Shown here: piece by piece, positions 1 to 7,188 of the stretch | Layout: every line of letters starts with the position of its first letter | How positions within the stretch are numbered: position 1 is the first letter of the stretch | Assembly: GCA_003246035.1 (NCBI GenBank) | Contig: QKBP01000018.1 | Location: 1 to 39,112, forward strand | Direction of reading: 5' to 3' | Source: Desulfuromonadaceae bacterium | GTDB lineage: Bacteria > Desulfobacterota > Desulfuromonadia > Desulfuromonadales > SZUA-401 | DNA: 39,112 bases | Program-made: the position numbers and the translations under genes | Notes under the pieces: model-generated | The model's database searches: none | The model's input: the letters and a program-made list of their open reading frames with translations, nothing else | Told to the model about the DNA's origin: nothing

Positions 1-345
1 GAGGCCGCCGGCGACGTAGGGAATCAGGAACGGGTGGTAGTAGCGCACCGTCCCGCCGACATGGAGGTAGTCGGTGTCGAGGTCGAAGAGCTTGTCGTTA
101 GGTTCGGCGTAGAGTGCGCTCTCCTGGTGGCTCCAGAACAGCTCGAGGTCCTTGTCAGGGAGGTAGTCGACATCGACGGCGAGGGCGAAGGAACCGCTCT
201 CGTCGATGTCGAGCGAGGTTCCGGTGCCGGTCTCGAAGCTCCCGCCGACGCGGTAGCCGGCCATCAGGGAGAAATCGCCGGCCCATGCCGGCGGCGCGGG
301 GATGCTCAGGGACAGGAACAGGGCGAGGAGCGTGAATCGCTGCAT
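1..345 (-). CDS. Outer-membrane beta-barrel protein, C-terminus cut by window edge
   Basis: The reading frame opens at the ATG at 345, preceded by GGAGG at a four-base gap, and runs off the left edge after 115 codons. The first ~22 residues form a signal peptide (MQRF, a hydrophobic run, then APPAWA before GDFSLMAG). The mature part alternates polar and hydrophobic residues and is rich in Gly, Tyr and Asp (for example LMAGYRVGGSFETG and DYLHVGGTVRYYHP), which is typical of small OmpW/OmpA-like barrels that end in strands with aromatic residues. I infer an outer-membrane location. No ligand or specific function can be read from this part. Confidence 0.7.
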   Translation of the reverse strand, partial: MQRFTLLALFLSLSIPAPPAWAGDFSLMAGYRVGGSFETGTGTSLDIDESGSFALAVDVDYLPDKDLELFWSHQESALYAEPNDKLFDLDTDYLHVGGTVRYYHPFLIPYVAGGL

Positions 346-393
346 GGGGCCTCCGGCGCGGGGGATGCCGGAAGTATACCATGGTCGAGGGGG

Positions 394-660
394 CTAATCG
401 CCGGTGGCCGGAGGGGCGGCGAAGGACATCAGGGTGCGCAGCAGGTCTTCGGCGCCGTAGCTGTCACCGAAGCAGCCGGCCCCGGCGTAGGCGTCGAAGT
501 TCTCCACCTGGGTGAGCAGCAGCCGGACCTTCGCCTCTTCGCCCCGGAACGTTTCCGGCTGCAGGGCGATGGCGAGCAGCGGCTCGACCAGGAAGTCGGG
601 GAGCTCTCCTTCCTCGCTCTGCTGGCGGATGGCACGTTCCAGCCGCTCGAACAGCTCCAT
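394..660 (-). CDS. Small conserved-type protein of unknown function
   Basis: An 88-residue frame starting MELFERLERAIRQQ. It is strongly helical by composition, acidic (LPDFLVEPLLAIALQPETFRGEEAKV), and has no signal peptide, membrane segment or recognised motif. It lies nine bases downstream of the M48 protease stop on the same strand, so it is probably the last gene of the DUF898-M48 operon. I do not recognise the family. Its codon use and GC match the neighbours, which supports it as a real gene rather than a chance frame. Confidence 0.6.
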   Translation of the reverse strand: MELFERLERAIRQQSEEGELPDFLVEPLLAIALQPETFRGEEAKVRLLLTQVENFDAYAGAGCFGDSYGAEDLLRTLMSFAAPPATGD

Positions 661-669
661 GACTCCTCG

Positions 670-1716
670 CTATTGGGTAACCTGCTCCGCGGCCAGCAGC
701 CGCTCGATCCGCTCGCGGGTGGCAGGGTGGGTGGAGAAGTAGTCGCCGACTTGGTCGTTAGTCTTCTGCGATTCGGGGTGGCGGGCGTAGTGGTCTTCTT
801 CGAGGCGCTTCAGGAAGCGGCCGTAGAGGCCTACCCCGTGGCCGGTGAGGTGCAGCCAGGCGGCCGCTGCATCGTCGGCCTCGCGTTCCATCTCGCGCGA
901 GAAGCCGGCTTCGACCAGGGCGGTCGGCAGAGCCGCAGCCACCGAGGTGATCGAGGTGAGGTCGCCGGTGAGCGCCACCACCACCATGCCGGTTCCCATG
1001 CTCTGGAGCACGTGACGCAGGGCGTGGCGCCGCTGAAGGTGACCGATCTCGTGGGCCATGACCGCGGCGAATTCGGTGTCGTCCTCGACCAGCTCGACCA
1101 GGCCGTCGGTGACCACTACCGTGCCGCCGGGGAGCGCCAGGGCGTTGGCGCCGAGCGCCTCGGAGGCGCGAAACAGCAGCCGGTAGTTGCCGTCCGGCTC
1201 GACGTCCTCGACCACCGCGGCGAAGCGCGCCAGCAGCTCGTCCTGGCGCTGCGCGTCGAGCTCGGTCTCGTCGAAGTAGAAGCGCTCGAGCAGCTCCATC
1301 GACTCCCCGCCGATCAGGCTCTCGGTCTCGGCCGGGAGGGAGAAGGCGGCCACCTTGGCCAGCGCCGGGATGCCGTACTGGATGAAGCCGACAACCAGCA
1401 GCACGGTGGCGACCAGGGCCAGCAGGGCGTACTTGAGGCTGCTCTCGACGCGGTGGACCAGGCTCTGGAAACCGCTGCCGAGGATCTCCTCGAGGGCGGT
1501 TAAGAACGCCGGGTCGGCGATTTCGCAGCTGCCGCCGTCGGCCAGGCGCAGGGCGCGTCCGAAGTTGCCGACCGGCGGGGAGAGCCTCAGCTCGCCAAAG
1601 GGATAGCTGCGGGAGAAACCCTCCCCGTTCAGGCGGAGGGTCTCTTTCTCGAGCGACAGGGTCACGTCGTGGCGTGCCGAGGACTGGCCGTCGAAGTAAT
1701 GGGCCCGGGTCTGCAT
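670..1716 (-). CDS. M48 family zinc metalloprotease, membrane anchored
   Basis: 348 residues. A soluble N-terminal ~90 residues is followed by one hydrophobic segment (about 95-118) and an M48 peptidase domain. The zinc site is visible as HEIGH (His222, Glu223, His226), with the third ligand in the EREAD motif (Glu277). A typical M48 end follows (STHPATRERIERL). The family comprises integral or anchored proteases such as HtpX, Oma1 and BepA. The start ATG overlaps the stop of the upstream DUF898 gene (TGATG), so the two are translationally coupled. DUF898 and M48 genes sit together in many bacteria, so they probably act together in envelope protein quality control. The substrate is unknown. 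Confidence 0.87.
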   Translation of the reverse strand: MQTRAHYFDGQSSARHDVTLSLEKETLRLNGEGFSRSYPFGELRLSPPVGNFGRALRLADGGSCEIADPAFLTALEEILGSGFQSLVHRVESSLKYALLALVATVLLVVGFIQYGIPALAKVAAFSLPAETESLIGGESMELLERFYFDETELDAQRQDELLARFAAVVEDVEPDGNYRLLFRASEALGANALALPGGTVVVTDGLVELVEDDTEFAAVMAHEIGHLQRRHALRHVLQSMGTGMVVVALTGDLTSITSVAAALPTALVEAGFSREMEREADDAAAAWLHLTGHGVGLYGRFLKRLEEDHYARHPESQKTNDQVGDYFSTHPATRERIERLLAAEQVTQ

Positions 1717-3152
1717 CAGAAGCCGATCTCGATGTCGATGTCGAAGATATCCCCGATCTCTTCACCGATCGCGTCGACCTCCTCGCTGACCGCGCTGACA
1801 AACTGGTCGAGGTTGCCGTGGGCGACCAGGGCGGTGCGGCCGATCCGGTAGCGGGCCAGGCGGACCGCCGCCCAGGGGATCAGCAGCCCGATGCTGAGCA
1901 TGATGGCCACCGCGCTGGAGAGGTAGATCCAGAGCATGGTGCGGGTGCGCAGGGCGCTGGCGAGACGGTGGGGCCCGAGGCGGGTGGAACTCCAGGTGAG
2001 GTTGATCACCCGTACCTGCCAGAAGAGGATCACCAGCAGGTAGGCGGCGATGAAGCCGAGGTAGCCGATGATAATCATCGCCGGGAGGGTGGCCTCGGAG
2101 AACTCCTGGCCGGAGAAGATCGAGAGGCCGGTGGTCGCCAGGCCCGCGGAGGTGACTAGTGCGATCACCAGGATCAGCATCCCGAAGGTCTTCAGGGCGA
2201 TCAGGTAGAAGTCGCGCGGCCGGGCGTGGAAGGTGAAGGGGGTGCGCCCGTAGCGGGTATTTTCAACCAGGAAGCGCTTCTGGCGCCAGGCGAAGTAGGG
2301 GAGCATCGCGAGTCCGGAGAGCAGCAACACGACGGCGGCCACCCCGGCGAGCACGGGGGAGATCGGCGTCAGCAGCGCCGCCGACAGGCCGGCGAGGAAG
2401 AAGCACACAAATGCCGCGGCCGGAAAAGCGGCGTAGGCGATGTAGGCCTCGCGGTAGTTGGGGACGAAGTTGAAACGGATATTGCGGTGTGACGAGTAGC
2501 GGCTGTTGAACATCCGCGAGCGGACCACCAGCCAGGGCATGACGGCGAGCAGGAAGAGCACGCCGATCAGCTGGCCGATCAGCGGGATCAGGTTGCCGAC
2601 CAGGCTGTAGCCCATGAACAGGGCGATCCCCAGCAACCAGCCGCGCAGCAGCGCCATCGGGTCGGCGAGGTAGTCGAAGTTGGAGCGGTCGACCTGGGTG
2701 TGGCCGAAGAAGAAGCGCCGCTTGCGGACCTTGGCCCAGGGCGAGTAGAGGCCGAGGGTCACCACCTTGAGCAGGGCGTTGACGATCCAGATCCCGAAGT
2801 AGTCCCGTGCCGTGCCGGTGAAGGTGAAGGGGATGCGCCGCGGACGGGCGTCCACGGATTCGGTCGACGGCGGAGCCGCCGGTGGGGGCGGCGCGGGGAG
2901 AACGTCGGTCTCGCCGGGAGGGGCGGGGGCATCGCTGGCGGCTGCGGAGGGTTCGGCCAGAGATGGTGAAGTCTCGGCGGCGACAGGGCGGCCGTCTTCC
3001 TCCACGGGCGGAGATGCCGACGGCTGCAGCGGCAGGGGGAACTTTTCCCCGCAGCGCGGGCAGTTCACCTGGCGGGCCGAGGCGGGGATCTTCTCCCGGG
3101 GGACGTCGCGGCTGAAGCCGCACTGTGGGCAGGTCAAGGCGATGAGAGTCAT
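1716..3152 (-). CDS. DUF898 (YjgN-type) multi-pass membrane protein with N-terminal zinc ribbon
   Basis: 478 residues from the ATG at 3152 (MTLIALTCPQCG). An in-frame start 17 codons earlier is less likely, because it would begin ahead of the zinc ribbon, which normally sits at the very N-terminus. Residues ~8-40 hold two CPxC pairs (CPQCG and CPRCG), as in MJ0042-type zinc fingers. A Pro/Ala-rich low-complexity linker follows (about 45-105). The rest is two DUF898 halves, each beginning with a PFTFTGTARDYFGIW or PFTFHARPRDFYLIA type motif and carrying several membrane helices. The function of YjgN proteins is not established. It heads the operon with the M48 protease. Confidence 0.82.
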   Translation of the reverse strand: MTLIALTCPQCGFSRDVPREKIPASARQVNCPRCGEKFPLPLQPSASPPVEEDGRPVAAETSPSLAEPSAAASDAPAPPGETDVLPAPPPPAAPPSTESVDARPRRIPFTFTGTARDYFGIWIVNALLKVVTLGLYSPWAKVRKRRFFFGHTQVDRSNFDYLADPMALLRGWLLGIALFMGYSLVGNLIPLIGQLIGVLFLLAVMPWLVVRSRMFNSRYSSHRNIRFNFVPNYREAYIAYAAFPAAAFVCFFLAGLSAALLTPISPVLAGVAAVVLLLSGLAMLPYFAWRQKRFLVENTRYGRTPFTFHARPRDFYLIALKTFGMLILVIALVTSAGLATTGLSIFSGQEFSEATLPAMIIIGYLGFIAAYLLVILFWQVRVINLTWSSTRLGPHRLASALRTRTMLWIYLSSAVAIMLSIGLLIPWAAVRLARYRIGRTALVAHGNLDQFVSAVSEEVDAIGEEIGDIFDIDIEIGF

Positions 3153-3170
3153 GGCAGTTATCCGCTCGAC

Positions 3171-3198
3171 ATTATAACGGCATGCTCCCCGGGATGCC
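3171..3198 (-). promoter_or_regulatory. Candidate -10 and overlapping inverted repeat upstream of the DUF898 operon
   Basis: On the minus strand a perfect TATAAT (3171-3176) lies about 20 bases before the ATG at 3152. Directly upstream is an inverted repeat, GGCAT (3179-3183) and ATGCC (3194-3198), with a 10-base spacer. There is no good -35, so an operator or activator site between -10 and -35 is possible. The short leader argues for a weak or near-leaderless start. Confidence 0.35.
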
Positions 3199-3232
3199 AG
3201 CATAATATTGAGTCATTCCAGGGGGATAAACT

Positions 3233-3658
3233 TCAGGGACGAGGGCGATCTCCGGGCGGGAGCGCCTCGAGCAGCGCTTCGAGGGGGGGCGGCAGCTTCC
3301 TGTGCCCGCTGCGGGCCATCACCCCGGTGACGATCCGGGCTCGCAGTACCGTGACCTCATCCGCCAGACGCACGACCTGCTGGTGGAAGACCACTTTCCG
3401 GCGCGAGATCCGCTCGGCGTTCAGGTCGACCCGGAAACGGTCGCCGCTGACAAGCGCGTGCAGGTAGTCGAGCTCGGCGCGCATCACCACCATGTGCACC
3501 CCGGCGGCGGTCAGCTCGGCGAAGTCGAGCCCGTGACTGTGCAGGTACTCGTGGCGGGTATGTTCGAGGTAGTTCTGGTAGACCGCGTTGTTGACGACCC
3601 CCTGCAGGTCGCATTCGTAATCGCGCACCGAAAAATCGAGTGAAAAGGTTCCGGACAT
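3233..3658 (-). CDS. Hot-dog fold acyl-CoA thioesterase (YbgC/4-hydroxybenzoyl-CoA type)
   Basis: 141 residues from the ATG at 3658, chosen because CGGAGGG lies just before it; an upstream in-frame start has no such site. The N-terminal block VRDYECDLQGVVNNAVYQN matches the 4HBT/YbgC signature, with Asp-Leu-Gln-Gly in the place of the usual catalytic Asp-x-x-Gly, followed by the YLEHTRHEYL helix. Length is normal for a single hot-dog domain (about 130-150). Such enzymes hydrolyse short acyl-CoA or acyl-ACP thioesters as tetramers in the cytoplasm. The substrate cannot be read from sequence. It diverges from the Gate-domain gene. Confidence 0.85.
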   Translation of the reverse strand: MSGTFSLDFSVRDYECDLQGVVNNAVYQNYLEHTRHEYLHSHGLDFAELTAAGVHMVVMRAELDYLHALVSGDRFRVDLNAERISRRKVVFHQQVVRLADEVTVLRARIVTGVMARSGHRKLPPPLEALLEALPPGDRPRP

Positions 3659-3769
3659 GAGCCCTCCGTGGACGGTTTCTCCCATACAAACCACGAAACG
3701 GCGGGCAAGGCAAGTTCCCGCTTGCCGGTGTTCGAGGGGCGTGCTATCGGTAGCTTCTCAGGAGGGTAC

Positions 3770-4765
3770 ATGGAGGCGTTCGGGGTAAAGGAAGGGATTC
3801 TGAGGCTGTTCCGGGATGCGCTGCGCACCTCCGGAGAGCTGTTCCGGATCATCGTCCCGATCGCCGTGGCGACCCGCCTCCTCGAGCTGGCGGGAGGGAT
3901 CGAGCCTCTCGGCCGGCTGCTCGCCCCGCTGATGAAGCTGACCGGGCTCCCCGGGGAGATGGGGCTGGTCTGGGCGACCACCCTGCTGACCAACCTCTAC
4001 GGCGGGATGGTGGTCTTCGCCACCCTCGCCCCCGGCCTCGACCTGAGTGTCGCCCAGGTGACGGTGCTTACCAGCATGATGCTGATCGCCCATGCCCTGC
4101 CGGTCGAGCTGCGCATCGCCCAGAAGTCGGGGCCGCGTTTCCGGGTGATGGCGCTGCTGCGCCTCGGCGGGGCGCTGCTCTACGGGGCGCTGCTGAACCG
4201 CCTCTACCTTTTCTTCGGCACCCTCCAGCAGCCGAGCCGCGCCCTCTGGACCCCGCCTCCCCGCGACCCGAGCTGGAGCGGCTGGGGAGCGGGGCTGCTC
4301 GAAACCCTGCTGACCATCTTCGTGATCATCCTCGCGCTCCTCGCCCTGCTGCGGCTGCTCGACCGACTCGGGGTGACCGCCCGGCTGACCCGCATCCTGG
4401 CGCCGCTGCTCGGCTGGCTCGGGATGCGGCGCGAGGCCGCGCCGGTGACCATCATCGGCATGACCCTCGGAATCAGCTACGGCGGGGGGTTGATCCTGCG
4501 CGAGGCGCGCAACGGCACCCTCTCCAGCCGCGACCTGTTCCTGTCGCTGTCGCTGATGGGGCTCTGTCACAGCGTCATCGAGGACACCCTGGTGATGATG
4601 GTCATGGGGGGACACCTCTCCGGCATCCTGGTCGGGCGGGTGGCCTTCGCCCTGCTGATGGTACGCCTGCTGGGGATTCTCCTGAGCCGCGTCCCGGAGG
4701 CGACCTTCGCGCGCTGGTTTTTTCGCGCTCATCCCGGAGACTCTGCCGGTGCTCCGGAAGGCTAG
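3770..4765 (+). CDS. Nucleoside-recognition (Gate) domain membrane protein
   Basis: 331 residues from the ATG at 3770, which has AGGAGGG three bases upstream. The longer in-frame start at 3668 would overlap the divergent thioesterase promoter region and has no ribosome site. There are about eight hydrophobic segments in two similar halves, each with a Gate-type stretch (GLVWATTLLTNLYGGMVVFA, then TIIGMTLGISYGGGLILREA), and the motif LMGLCHSVIEDTLVMM typical of SpmA/SpmB/YjiH-like proteins. The domain is shared with concentrative nucleoside transporters, but for stand-alone proteins like this the substrate is not known. Its stop codon shares the bases CTAG with the stop of the converging sirtuin gene. 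Confidence 0.8.
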   Translation: MEAFGVKEGILRLFRDALRTSGELFRIIVPIAVATRLLELAGGIEPLGRLLAPLMKLTGLPGEMGLVWATTLLTNLYGGMVVFATLAPGLDLSVAQVTVLTSMMLIAHALPVELRIAQKSGPRFRVMALLRLGGALLYGALLNRLYLFFGTLQQPSRALWTPPPRDPSWSGWGAGLLETLLTIFVIILALLALLRLLDRLGVTARLTRILAPLLGWLGMRREAAPVTIIGMTLGISYGGGLILREARNGTLSSRDLFLSLSLMGLCHSVIEDTLVMMVMGGHLSGILVGRVAFALLMVRLLGILLSRVPEATFARWFFRAHPGDSAGAPEG

Positions 4766-5526
4766 CCGAGCGCTTTCCTGACCCGCTCTGCCAGCTGCTG
4801 CAGGGTCTCGCCGGCGCTCTCGCCGAAACGGACACTCGCCAGCGCGTCGCAGGGGGTCGGGTCGCGGTTGACGAAGATCAGCGCGGCCCCCTGCTGGGCG
4901 GCGACTACGGGGATATGGCAGGCCGGCTGGACCTCGAGGGAGGAGCCGATCATCAGCATCAGGTCGCACTGCTCGGCCAGCTCGTAGGCGCGCTGCATGG
5001 CCTCGGCCGGCATCGCCTGGCCGAAGGAGACGGTGTCGGGCTTGATCAGGCCGCGACAGTGCGGGCAGCGTGGCACCGCCTCGCCGGCCTCGAGGCGCTG
5101 CCGGATCTCGGCGATCGGCCACTGCCGACCGCACGCGAGGCAACTGGCGCTCATGTTGGTGCCGTGCAGTTCGATCACCGGGTCGTTACCGGCGGCCTGG
5201 TGGAGGCCGTCGATGTTCTGGGTAATCACGGCATGCAGCCGGCCGAGCTGCTGGAGTTCGGCCAGCGCCTCATGGGCCCGGTTGGGGCGCGCGGCCAGCA
5301 ACCCCGGAATCAGCTCCCGGCGCATCTGCCAGTAGTCGCGGCGGGCCTCCTCGTCGGCCAGGAACTCCTGGAAGGTGACCATGCGGTAGCGGTCCCACAA
5401 GCCGCCGGCACTGCGGAAGTCGGCCAGACCCGATTCGGTGGAGATCCCCGCGCCGCTGAAGGCGACCACGCTGCGGGCGCGTGCGATCAGGGTGGCGGCG
5501 CGCGCCAGGCGTTCCTCGAGTGACAT
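4762..5526 (-). CDS. cobB: SIR2-family NAD-dependent protein deacylase
   Basis: 254 residues. The ATG at 5526 is preferred over the in-frame GTG two codons earlier because that GTG lies inside the ribosome site (GGGAGGTGCAC then ATG). NAD-binding GAGIS (25-29), TQNIDGLH (102-109), catalytic His121 in ELHGT, and four zinc cysteines (129, 132, 154, 157) are all present, as is the late GSSLEVQPA motif. Length is normal for bacterial sirtuins. It removes acyl groups from lysines using NAD, giving nicotinamide and O-acyl-ADP-ribose. Whether it favours acetyl or longer acyl groups is unclear. The cobB symbol is by family only. Confidence 0.9.
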   Translation of the reverse strand: MSLEERLARAATLIARARSVVAFSGAGISTESGLADFRSAGGLWDRYRMVTFQEFLADEEARRDYWQMRRELIPGLLAARPNRAHEALAELQQLGRLHAVITQNIDGLHQAAGNDPVIELHGTNMSASCLACGRQWPIAEIRQRLEAGEAVPRCPHCRGLIKPDTVSFGQAMPAEAMQRAYELAEQCDLMLMIGSSLEVQPACHIPVVAAQQGAALIFVNRDPTPCDALASVRFGESAGETLQQLAERVRKALG

Positions 5527-5556
5527 GTGCACCTCCCGGATGGCATCTACCCTGGC

Positions 5557-5565
5557 AGTCTAGCA
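5557..5565 (-). promoter_or_regulatory. Candidate extended -10 promoter of the sirtuin gene
   Basis: On the minus strand TGC-TAGACT fits the extended -10 pattern TGnTAnnnT, about 30 bases before the ATG at 5526. No convincing -35 is present at 17 bases. Confidence 0.33.
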
Positions 5566-5595
5566 TATCTCCCGTCGCCCCAACCTTCGCGGCGA

Positions 5596-5624
5596 TTGAC
5601 ACTCCCCGGGCAACATTGTATGAA
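5596..5624 (+). promoter_or_regulatory. Sigma-70 type promoter of hisI-hisG
   Basis: A perfect TTGACA (5596-5601) is followed after exactly 17 bases by TATGAA (5619-5624). Transcription would begin near 5631, about 30 bases before the GTG start of hisI, which also argues against earlier in-frame starts. Confidence 0.65.
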
Positions 5625-5661
5625 GAGAGACTCGATTCTACAGCAAGGGGAGGTAGCGCGC

Positions 5662-6042
5662 GTGATCAAGATCGATTTCGACAAGATGGGGGGGCTGATC
5701 CCGGCCATCATCCAGGACCACGAGACCAACGAGGTCCTGATGGTCGCCTTCATGGACGAGAAGACCCTTAACAACACCCTGCGTGACGGCAAGACCTGGT
5801 TCTATTCCCGCAGCCGCAACAAGTACTGGATGAAGGGGGAAGAGTCGGGGAACACCCAGGACGTCATGGAGGTCTACACCGACTGCGACGCCGACACCGT
5901 GGTGATCAAGGTCAAGCAGAACGGTCCCGCGGCCTGCCATACCGGCAACCGCAGCTGCTTCTACGTCAAGTGGGAGGATGGCCAGTGGGTGGAGCACAGC
6001 AACCCGCTGTTCGATCCCGACGAGGTGTACAAGAAAAAGTAA
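5662..6042 (+). CDS. hisI: Phosphoribosyl-AMP cyclohydrolase
   Basis: 126 residues from the GTG at 5662, preceded by GGGGAGG. The resulting N-terminus [14 protein letters not shown] is the usual one for the family, whereas an upstream ATG lies within the promoter. It opens the adenine ring of phosphoribosyl-AMP in the third step of histidine synthesis. The metal sites are visible: DCDAD (Asp74, Asp76, Asp78) for magnesium and Cys75, Cys92, Cys99 for zinc, with the [11 protein letters not shown] motif. It is a stand-alone cyclohydrolase without the HisE pyrophosphatase domain. hisG follows 58 bases downstream beyond a hairpin terminator. Confidence 0.95.
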   Translation: MIKIDFDKMGGLIPAIIQDHETNEVLMVAFMDEKTLNNTLRDGKTWFYSRSRNKYWMKGEESGNTQDVMEVYTDCDADTVVIKVKQNGPAACHTGNRSCFYVKWEDGQWVEHSNPLFDPDEVYKKK

Positions 6043-6048
6043 CAGGCA

Positions 6049-6080
6049 GGCCTTGGGAGCAGGTTCCCAGGGCCTTTTTT
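6049..6080 (+). terminator. Rho-independent terminator or attenuator between hisI and hisG
   Basis: GGCCTTGGGA (6049-6058) pairs with TCCCAGGGCC with one G-U pair, a short loop, and six T residues after it. It stands between two genes of the same pathway on the same strand, so partial termination is more likely than complete. Confidence 0.75.
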
Positions 6081-6100
6081 CGATAGGAGAGGTGGACGCC

Positions 6101-6976
6101 ATGTCACAGGAACTGAAACTCGGCATCCCCAAGGGGAGCCTCGAAAACGCCACCATCGAGCTGTTCGGCAAGGCCGGCTGGAAAATCAAGAGCAGCTCGC
6201 GCAACTACTTTCCGACCAGCGACGATCCCGAACTGAAATGCAGCCTGGTGCGCCCCCAGGAGATGGCCAAGGTCCTCGAGCGCGGCAAGCTCGATGTCGG
6301 CATCGCCGGGCGTGACTGGGTGCGCGAGAACGACTCCGACGTGGTCGAGGTCGGCGAGATGGTCTACTCCAAGGTTTCGCGCCGCCCGGCCCGCTGGGTG
6401 CTGGTGGTCGGACCCGACTCCAAGGTCGAGAAGCCCGAGGACCTCGAAGGGGCGACCATCTCCACCGAGCTGGTCGGCTTCACCAAGCGCTTCTTCGCCG
6501 AGAAGGGGGTCAACGTCAACGTCGAGTTCTCCTGGGGCGCGACCGAGGCCAAGATCCTCAAGGGGCTGTGCGACGCGATCGTCGAGGTGACCGAGACCGG
6601 CTCGACCATCAAGGCCAACAACCTGCGCATCGTCGCCGAGCTGATGGAGTCGGTGCCGGTGCTGATCGCCAACCGGGAAGCCTGGGCCGATCCCTGGAAG
6701 CGGACCAAGATCGAACAGATCTACACCCTGCTGCAGTCGGCGCTGCGTGCCGAGGGGATGGTGGGGATCAAGCTCAACGCCCCCGGCGACAAGCTCGACG
6801 CCATCACCGAGGTGTTGCCGAGCCTCAATCGCCCGACCGTGGCGCATCTCTACAACTCCGACTGGGTCTCGGTGGAGAGCGTCCTGCACGAGAGCGAAGT
6901 GCGCTCGATCGTGCCGGAACTGATGCGTCTCGGCGCCGAGGGGATCGTCGAATACCCCCTCAACAAGATCATCTGA
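6101..6976 (+). CDS. hisG: ATP phosphoribosyltransferase, long form
   Basis: 291 residues from the ATG at 6101, with GGAGAGG upstream. It catalyses the first step of histidine synthesis (ATP + PRPP to phosphoribosyl-ATP). The N-terminus [11 protein letters not shown] and the block [20 protein letters not shown] (PRPP-binding region, about 153-172) are typical. The length, with ~80 residues after the catalytic domain ([14 protein letters not shown] onward), shows the long, hexameric form carrying the C-terminal histidine-sensing domain, so no HisZ partner is needed and feedback inhibition is expected. It is co-directional with hisI and followed by a strong terminator. Confidence 0.96.
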   Translation: MSQELKLGIPKGSLENATIELFGKAGWKIKSSSRNYFPTSDDPELKCSLVRPQEMAKVLERGKLDVGIAGRDWVRENDSDVVEVGEMVYSKVSRRPARWVLVVGPDSKVEKPEDLEGATISTELVGFTKRFFAEKGVNVNVEFSWGATEAKILKGLCDAIVEVTETGSTIKANNLRIVAELMESVPVLIANREAWADPWKRTKIEQIYTLLQSALRAEGMVGIKLNAPGDKLDAITEVLPSLNRPTVAHLYNSDWVSVESVLHESEVRSIVPELMRLGAEGIVEYPLNKII

Positions 6977-6983
6977 TCCCGCC

Positions 6984-7014
6984 AGCCGGCACCCGGCCAG
7001 GGTGCCGGCTTTTT
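6984..7014 (+). terminator. Rho-independent terminator after hisG
   Basis: A perfect 10-base stem, AGCCGGCACC with GGTGCCGGCT, closes a 7-base loop and is followed by five T residues. Confidence 0.88.
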
Positions 7015-7188
7015 CCCATCTTTTTTCGCCAATTCCCCGCCGGGGGGTTTCCAAGGGACGCCCCCTGTGGTAGGCTTTCGCTGGCAATATCAGACACATA
7101 TCATTGGTATCACCTTTTCTTAGTTAACGCCTGGGGACTTTTATCGGGCTACTCTGCTGAGTGTTTCAGTTCATGTGGAGGGGCGCCA

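Noticed and set aside
34..1503. A 489-codon plus-strand open frame and other long antisense frames across the window
   Set aside because: High GC leaves stop codons rare, and these frames are complementary shadows of the M48 protease and other genes with clear motifs. Their translations are low-complexity (Gly/Glu/Val or Arg/Pro rich).
6568..7188. N-terminal extension of the HD-GYP protein over hisG
   Set aside because: The frame is open upstream, but it overlaps hisG and its terminator. The ATG at 7189 has GGAGGGG and begins the recognisable domain.
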